This document shows, one piece after another, positions 1 to 20,000 of a stretch of DNA of 20,000 nucleotides. The notes beneath the pieces were generated by a model. It was not told the DNA's origin, did no database searches, and was given only the letters and a program-made list of their open reading frames with translations. How positions within the stretch are numbered: position 1 is the first letter of the stretch; every line of letters begins with the position of its first letter. The position numbers and the translations under genes are program-made. The DNA comes from Sphaeroforma sirkka (Eukaryota > Opisthokonta > Ichthyosporea > Ichthyophonida): assembly GCA_001586965.3 (NCBI GenBank), contig LUCW03002172.1, positions 157,501 through 177,500 of the forward strand, given 5' to 3'.

Positions 1-56
1 TATAGTATATCTATATATATATATATATATATATATACATACACACACACACACAC

Positions 57-118
<62 letters not shown>

Positions 119-172
119 GTTTGCTTGCGAAAATACACACACACACTCACGCGTATATATATATATATATTT
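1..172. repeat. (TA)n and (CA)n microsatellites
   Basis: TA tracts at about 13-37, 63-114 and 155-170, with CA tracts at about 40-57 and 135-147. Short open frames here encode only IY or TH runs and are not genes. Confidence 0.95.
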
Positions 173-260
173 ACATACGTATGGTAAGACCTTTTCATCC
201 GCACAGGTCGTGGCGATGTGGAGCACTATGCCTGAATTACCCTTCAATTGATCTGCTTAC

Positions 261-334
261 CTCGTTTACCACACATTGCAAGCGTGCCCACCAGTTCTTT
301 CGTCTACCTCGAAATTGCTCTGCCAGCTCTGAGT
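261..334 (-). CDS. Possible internal exon of an unidentified gene
   Basis: A 74-base segment that is open in one frame, preceded by a pyrimidine-rich CTTCACCCTAG and followed by GTAAGC. It would encode [20 protein letters not shown] then VVNE after two bases of a split codon. Composition is richer in GC than its surroundings. A second piece at about 181-239 is open too, ending in GTATGT, but its best frame does not match the phase. I do not recognise the sequence. It could be chance. Confidence 0.25.
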
Positions 335-1074
335 CTAGGGTGAAGATCTTCTTTTAGAGGGATATGCGTGAATTATTCACAGTCCATCTGCACACGTACG
401 CGTACTTCTAACGTACTGCCTGCATTCATGTGCCGATGTACTAAAAAAAAAAGGCTATAGACGGCAATAGAATGTTGCACAGTCTGAGATCCTTGTATAC
501 TTCAGTGTATTTATTTTGATAGTCCAATTAGCTACCGAAGAGCATGTATGCATCTAGCATACATACACACACAGTAGCTACACAGAGAGTGGCCCAATAA
601 TCTACAAAGAATTTTAGTGCACATAACGAACAATATACAATCATAGCAGCCCTTGCTATGTCTATATTATGCTCGATTGTGATAACATACTATACCCTAA
701 CCACCCTGAGTATGGGCCTACGGGACTGCTTCTATACTTTCACTACTTACACTGATAGCTCCCCTTATTTGAGTCGCACATCTGGATGTGCAATCTACCA
801 GCGATTTGTTCAATCGTGGATAGGTTGGGTCGAGGTACGCGGGGCCAGTTGTGGGCGAAAAGTATAGAAGCGGCAGGTACACTTGCTTTTATGTATGACA
901 ACCGTATTCACTACACAGCAATATTCGTTTGGTTGGCAGTGCATTAATACAACCATATCCTTGTATGATAGCGTTATTATAGCTTCTGACTATAGGCTAT
1001 AGAACACCTCACATGAAGTATACAATACCATCAACAGGACGTCGTTACCCCTTTTTTAGATATCTATGTATCCC
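335..1074. other. Left intergenic region
   Basis: Follows the stop of the membrane-protein gene. A minus-strand open stretch of about 50 codons (about 750-890) ends in a good donor-like GTAAGT at 750 but lacks a convincing acceptor. A minus-strand AATAAA lies near 510, rather far to serve the membrane-protein gene. Nothing else can be named. Confidence 0.4.
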
Positions 1075-2545
1075 TTATTGAAGTTTTCTAATCATGCTCT
1101 CGCGGAAGTGTCGGTTGGATATTCCTCCAATACCGAACGCCGGTGCTGTAATAACACAGAGAGCACAGTAGAGCATATCATATGAGTAATTGAAAAACGG
1201 TACAGTGAATCATTTCGAGAGCATTCATGCTTGTTACTGAAAATGAACTCTTGATGAAAGCATACTCTGGGCGGTCAAAATGCCTGAATCAATCGGATTG
1301 ATAATGACAACCTTATAGCCATGTATTCCCTAAGAGACATAAAACACACATATATATATATATATACTCATACGAATACATGCATCAGTTCATAAAACAT
1401 ATATTTCGAACCCTAAAACTGATTATATAATAATATAAACAACTCAAGTTGCGGGTGAATATATCATATGTATAGCCGTATACAAGCAAGCACATGCGAC
1501 TGTCCCAAATGATAAGTAAATGGCCCTCAGAACACACCTGAATGTATGGGTATATGTATACGTTCTTATCCTTTTCTTGCAAATACGAGTACAAACAAAT
1601 TCTAAGTATAGTTAAGGACAGTGAATACTGGTGATTTTGTATATACACATTTAACTACGAAGCTACGTTGTCTAGTATACACAAGATAAAAGCCGCGTTG
1701 TATTGCACACATGTACGAATAGATTTGGAGTAAATTGTACGAATAACTCACGTGAAACAAGTCCACGTCTATAAAAAAATAAAGATACTAACGAAAAACC
1801 TGGACATACCTATACGAGAAATCCTAGCGGCAGTACTTTTCAGATATTCTCTCCCGACGAACGAAGCACGTTGCGATGTCGTGGCCGTCTTGTTGTTGTA
1901 CAAGTCCAATCCAAGTAGATGCATTGGCGTGGACACCAGTTGAACAGCCATTGGGCACAGTAACTGAGCCGCAAAGAGAGCTCGTTTCCGATCATATCCA
2001 TACTCATCATGCATGTGATCAGCCACTTTGACAGGTAGAGAGAAGGAAGCGCCAATAGTAGCCATATCACGTACGGCGAACAGACCATACGAGCCTATTG
2101 GTAGAGAGGTGGGGGCGATAGTACCGAACATGCGCGTGAACGCTCTGTCCTTGGCTATGCACAGAGACCCATTAACTGCTGTAGTGACTACGAATTTAGG
2201 CATAGCTGAGTCTTTCTTGTTGAGCTCACTCACCGTGTCGACGACGTTGGCAACTACATAAGTGGCTGTGTATAGACCCCATATAAGCCTGAAGTCCAAA
2301 CCTCTGATGAAAGAAGTGGGAGTAAATGTGAGCTGCTTCACCCCGCCTACAAGGGCACTGCCTAGTTTCTGTGCACCGGATGCGTTCATAATGATCGATC
2401 GATCTACTATGGTTATTATAGGTGACACACAGAAGGCAGCCGCTAAAGCTGCACCAACGTCAATTGCTACCCGTTTAGCTAAATTATATTGGAATGACAG
2501 TCGCGTTGCTACCTCAGGTACAGGTTCATTATAAGTGACACTCAT
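1075..2545 (-). CDS. Conserved multi-segment membrane protein, fungal-like uncharacterised family (two exons)
   Basis: Exons 2545-1810 and 1145-1075 join to 268 residues, stop TAA at 1077-1075. The donor GTATGT at 1809 follows the codons for ARISRI; the acceptor TATTACAG is at 1146. The second exon restores the conserved tail APAFGIGGISNRHFRE. Hydrophobic segments lie at about residues 25-50, 85-103, 147-170 and 188-212. Conserved-looking blocks are RGLDFRLIWGLYTATYVVAN, AKDRAFTRMFG and STPMHLLGLDLYN. I recognise this pattern from uncharacterised fungal proteins (I recall them as PANTHER PTHR37845, probably mitochondrial), but no function is known to me. The ATG at 2545 is preferred because it has A at -3 and because the upstream in-frame extension to 2809 is low-complexity HTTQHSTTHV-type sequence. 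The gene lies downstream of SMC6 on the same strand with its own intergenic region. Confidence 0.85.
1146..1809 (-). other. Intron of the membrane-protein gene
   Basis: 664 bases from GTATGT to TATTACAG, with a short TA tract near 1350. No other exon is needed: joining the two exons gives an unbroken family-like sequence. Confidence 0.82.
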
Positions 2546-2559
2546 TTTACCTTCTAGCA

Positions 2560-2640
2560 GAGGTGTGCGGAGGTGTGCTAAGGTGTGTTGAAGGGTGTTG
2601 ACGTGTGTTGTGCTGTGTTGTGTTGTGTTGTGATGTAAGA
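2560..2640. repeat. GT-rich degenerate repeat upstream of the membrane-protein start codon
   Basis: Plus strand shows variants of aggtgtgc and tgtgttg in tandem, ending 15 bases before the ATG. On the gene's strand it is ACAC-rich and may lie in the 5' UTR. Confidence 0.75.
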
Positions 2641-4592
2641 ATGTGCAAAGTTTCCGCTCATATATATGAAACTGAACAATGTTTATTGTATTTGTGCCTT
2701 GGCCCTTGTGGTATGTACATACACAGAATGCTCCTTTTCGATGTTCGAACGAACACTTTTGAGTCTTCGATATGACTAATGACTGACAAGAAGTGGCAAC
2801 TGATGACAATCAGACAAGTGCAGCAAGTGCATAATAGTTTCAACTTAAAAAAAAAAGGCATACTGTCCTATATATGACTACCGCCTATACCGGTTAACCG
2901 GTGTACCCTGTACATATTTAATTATTATTATTTATATTTAGAATTTTTTAACTTTTTACACAGTGTCGTGTTAACTGCGACAGTGACGACTGTCGAGTGT
3001 CCACTGACACGAGTGACGACTGATGAACTTTCGACGCATTGTTTTCAAAACAAAATTCGAATATGTATGATTATTTATTTTGTAAAAAATAAATAAAAAG
3101 GCGCCCTATTTTGATTTTGACATTTTCACACAACAAGGAGGCCGACTCACATAGTGTCTCAAGAGTACTTCGTTACTCCGTTGCCTCATCGAGAGTAGCC
3201 GCTAAGACGTGCAAAAATATGATTTTAAAAACAAAGAGTTAAGGGCTTAAGGCTGTAAAAGTCCAATCTGGCAGACTGGTACTGGTCTCACACTGCTGTA
3301 CGACCGATCCAGGTCCTCGGGGATCATACTAAAACTCTAAACACTAAAGTGACTCCCTGTCTCTTGACTTTAGTCTTTAGTTACATACATTATTTACATA
3401 TGTACAATAATGTACTGATATCATATGTATGATATTTAGTTTTATTATTATTATTATAAAAAAAAGGTAATACAGGTCACAGGATCCTACCGATTCCTAC
3501 GTTACTACGTACTACGTATGTCTAACAAAAGTTGTATTTGCATTCTATTTACCACCACTACTAGAGAGTAGTAGCACTCTAGCAGTCTCTACTAGCTGCT
3601 AGTACAGAACTGCTCTCTCTCTCTCTCTCGCTAGAGAAAGAAAAGAGTAGTCACTGTCTCACTACGTTTACTACTGGTCCTAATAGAACTGTATTGTGTT
3701 ACAGATCTCTATATTATGTTACAGATCCGCCGAATGCATCAGTATTCAGTATTGAACGAAACATGTACATAGCAAGCAGTACTCTCTCCCTCTCTGAGAG
3801 AGCAGAGTACAGACTACACAGAACAGTGCCCAGTGGTCAGTGTAGACTATAAAATGTAGTGTAGTGCAGCACAGATATACCGACTGTAGGTTTAGAGTGT
3901 AGAGTGTACAGCTGTGCATAGAATGTGCACACTGTGACTATACACTGTACAGGTCAGTCATCAGTAAACTGCAGGGTGTAGAGTGTGGAGTAGACTGTAG
4001 AGTGTAGACTGTAGACTGTAGAGACGGGATATACTGTAGAAAGTATTACACTGTGTCTGGCAGAGCTCGAGAGTTTCGGTTCAGAGTTCAGACTTTAGAC
4101 ACACGCAGGTCACAGGTCGCAGGACGCAGAGTGGCAGACTTTTAATCTCACATCATCGACAGCATTGGCGGCGTCTGCTGATTCGGTGATTCTGGTTGAA
4201 ACAACGTATTTTTTTAACAAATACTGTTTTGTCACTTTGTGAGTACGTTTAATTCAGTCATTACTCATTCGCGTGCCCCGACGCTCGAAGAGTCGACAGA
4301 GACGCTGACGTTACTTATTTTATATTTAAGTGGCTTAAAAAAGTACCGAGGTTTGTTTCTATCCAACCAAATCAGACTCCAAAGAAATACCATAGATTTG
4401 AATGCAGAGAGCCAGAGACTTAGAGTCAGAGAGCCAAAATCAATATCGATCTCTGGGGATACATGTTCACAGTTCAGTCATCAGCGAGTCTACAACTTCA
4501 CAAGTTCACACTCTTGTGAGTTGTGCACTCTGACTGGTGTGGACGTTGCAAGTTGCAACTTACATAACCAAAACTACACGGCCCCACAGACC

Positions 4593-4753
4593 CCAGTCAC
4601 AGTGAGACTGGGTCACTGGGACATTCTGGATATATCTATTCGAGTACCAGTCTACCAGACCCGATTAGTTTGGACCTATTTATTGACCGATATCCAGTCA
4701 CATTGACTGGGTCACTGGCACATTCTGGATAACTATAATCAAGTACCAGATCT
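4593..4753. repeat. Direct repeat pair of about 60 bp
   Basis: 4593-4653 and 4694-4753 share ccagtcac, actgggtcactgg, acattctggata and agtaccag with small differences, spaced 101 bases apart. Each copy also contains a short inverted element (CCAGTCA with TGACTGG). It lies in the intergenic region. Confidence 0.85.
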
Positions 4754-5339
4754 CTACAACCGCCACGACTTCAAAATACAGCAGTGAACCATACGACTAC
4801 ACTGAGCTGAATAAACTAATTAGATAGTTCACTTCCAAATAGATTTGATACATGAGCAGAACAAAGTTGACTTTACAGTTCAGTTTTGGGTCGACTTAAC
4901 TTTGGTTGTGTTAAAGTACTTTCTGTGACGAAAGGGTAAGTACAATAACAAACAATAACAATACAACACCGAAGGATGTCACTTTTTGTGTGGTTCGAAT
5001 TGACTCTGAATGCCCGATTGTTTCTTGAATGGTAATGTACATTCGAAAAATGCCGTGAATTATTCTCTCTTTCTCGAATATAGTCATTATGCCATACAAA
5101 ACCGATATCGGCTCTAGTCACACTAGAGTTGCATCAAGTGGATCGATGCGCTGATTGAGATAACGCAGCTGGACAGATGGTTGCTCCTCGAACTATGATT
5201 TCAAAAACATAATATATATACACTTGGTTGTAAACAAATGGCAAGATTCGCAGTACACATGTAAATCCGAAAAATACCGGGCTTTTTACCGGTCAAAGAC
5301 AAGGATATACCTTGGAAGTGCTTGAGTTATTGTTTTGGA

Positions 5340-5345
5340 TTTATT
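5340..5345 (-). promoter_or_regulatory. Candidate SMC6 polyadenylation signal (AATAAA)
   Basis: AATAAA on the minus strand about 210 bases after the SMC6 stop codon, the first such hexamer I see downstream. The cleavage site cannot be read from the sequence. Confidence 0.45.
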
Positions 5346-5554
5346 TACTATAGGTCGCCTTGGCCTTTGTCAATCTCTGAGTAGTGAGCGATTTCACTGA
5401 AATGAGTGAATATATTCACCTATTCATGATGCATGTATGTAATGCATATAGCGTCATAAATCAATCGCTGCTGATATTCGTCAATAGCTGAACAGCAGAC
5501 TACTGCTGCTGTGTGCTGAATGGCGAAAAATACCACTCAAACGTGTGACGGACA

Positions 5555-19432
<13,878 letters not shown>

Positions 19433-19719
19433 CTAAAACAGACAACATATGAGCTATTAGTAAATTTGTGTGTATACCAAGTGAATCCAATAGATGGTGC
19501 GATATGTCAGCTAAGGTATGACCTTTCAAACAACGACCATATACAGGCGATTCAGTGGAATAGTCCTAATTCAAAACTAAGTATTAGAACCGCATTTCAT
19601 ATTGGCATACAAACCTACACGCTTATTTATCGTGAAGAAATATTCATAACCTCTATTCAATCGTAAACACAAATATAAAAATTCACATGTCAATTGATTG
19701 GCTTTTATATGCACAGACT

Positions 19720-19998
19720 TGTATATGTACTAGTGTATATGTATCCGTATATGTTTATGATTTTGTAAATTTACATGTATATGCATGTGTATGAATCTGT
19801 ATCTGTATCGGTACATGTATATGTATCTGTATTTAAATATGCATACGTTTCTGTATCGTTAACTGTATATGTATCTGTATCCGAATCGGTGTCTACATCT
19901 GTATCTGTATCTGTATCTGTAGCTGTATCTAGGTCTGTATTTGTATCTATAGCTGTACTTGTATCTGTGATTTTCTCTGTATATGTATATGTATATAA
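19720..19998. repeat. Degenerate TGTATC/TGTATA hexamer array
   Basis: A run of roughly 6-base units (tgtatc, tgtata, tgtagc) reaching the window edge and becoming most regular around 19880-19960. It lies in the intron upstream of exon w1. The rest of 19433-19720 holds nothing I can name. Confidence 0.85.
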
Positions 19999-20000
19999 AC

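Larger units (their letters stand above)
2546..5339. other. Intergenic region between SMC6 and the membrane-protein gene
   Basis: No gene found in about 2.8 kb. 2560-2640 is a GT-rich degenerate repeat just upstream of the next gene's ATG (its likely 5' UTR or promoter side). 2889-2902 is a perfect 14-base palindrome (ACCGGTTAACCGGT). 3550-3640 has short inverted repeats and a CT run. 3840-4030 is full of short variants of gtgtagagtgtagactgtag. 4593-4753 holds the direct repeat pair. An open frame at 4239-4706 (plus strand) lacks an ATG start and any recognisable motif. Base composition is more mixed and less TA-rich than in the introns. Confidence 0.6.

Noticed and set aside
2546..2809. Upstream in-frame extension of the membrane protein to an ATG at 2809
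   Set aside because: The extra 88 residues are low-complexity and repeat-derived; the ATG at 2545 gives a family-like start and length.
4239..4706. 155-codon plus-strand open frame
   Set aside because: Begins at GTG rather than ATG, shows no recognisable motif, has biased simple composition and ends inside a direct repeat.

Overview
This is eukaryotic nuclear DNA. All genes I can support lie on the minus strand and are split by GT-AG introns. The main gene is the 3' three quarters of SMC6, an SMC5/6 complex ATPase, rebuilt here as 19 exons (19432 down to 5555) by joining splice sites whose phases agree at every junction. The joined exons give 2505 coding bases (834 residues plus a stop). They cover the end of the N-terminal coiled coil, the hinge, the C-terminal coiled coil and the C-terminal ATPase lobe with its LSGGER signature and Walker B. 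The first part of the protein, with Walker A, lies beyond base 20000.

Downstream of SMC6 (lower coordinates), after about 2.8 kb of intergenic DNA, is a second minus-strand gene of two exons (2545-1810 and 1145-1075, 268 residues). It encodes a conserved membrane protein that I recognise from fungi as an uncharacterised family. The left 1 kb holds one or two exon-like pieces that I cannot assign, plus TA/CA microsatellites.

About 82% of the visible SMC6 span is intron. The introns are full of (TA)n and (CA)n tracts, minisatellites and short local duplications. Two patterns stand out. First, several introns carry decayed copies of part of a neighbouring SMC6 exon: clear for exons w2, w14 and w18, probable for w15. 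Second, an approximately 690 bp minisatellite has a repeat unit containing the exon-end and 5' splice-site sequence of exon w5, so the real splice donor sits at the edge of an array of look-alike donors.

The organism cannot be fixed from this window. A unicellular opisthokont with long repeat-rich introns (for example an ichthyosporean) fits the SMC6 similarity to animals, the fungus-like second gene and the frequent GTATGT donors, but this is a low-confidence inference. I see no CRISPR array, rRNA, tRNA, insertion sequence, virus or prokaryotic operon, and no convincing new biological system. The most original observations are the exon-derived intron duplications and the splice-donor minisatellite.
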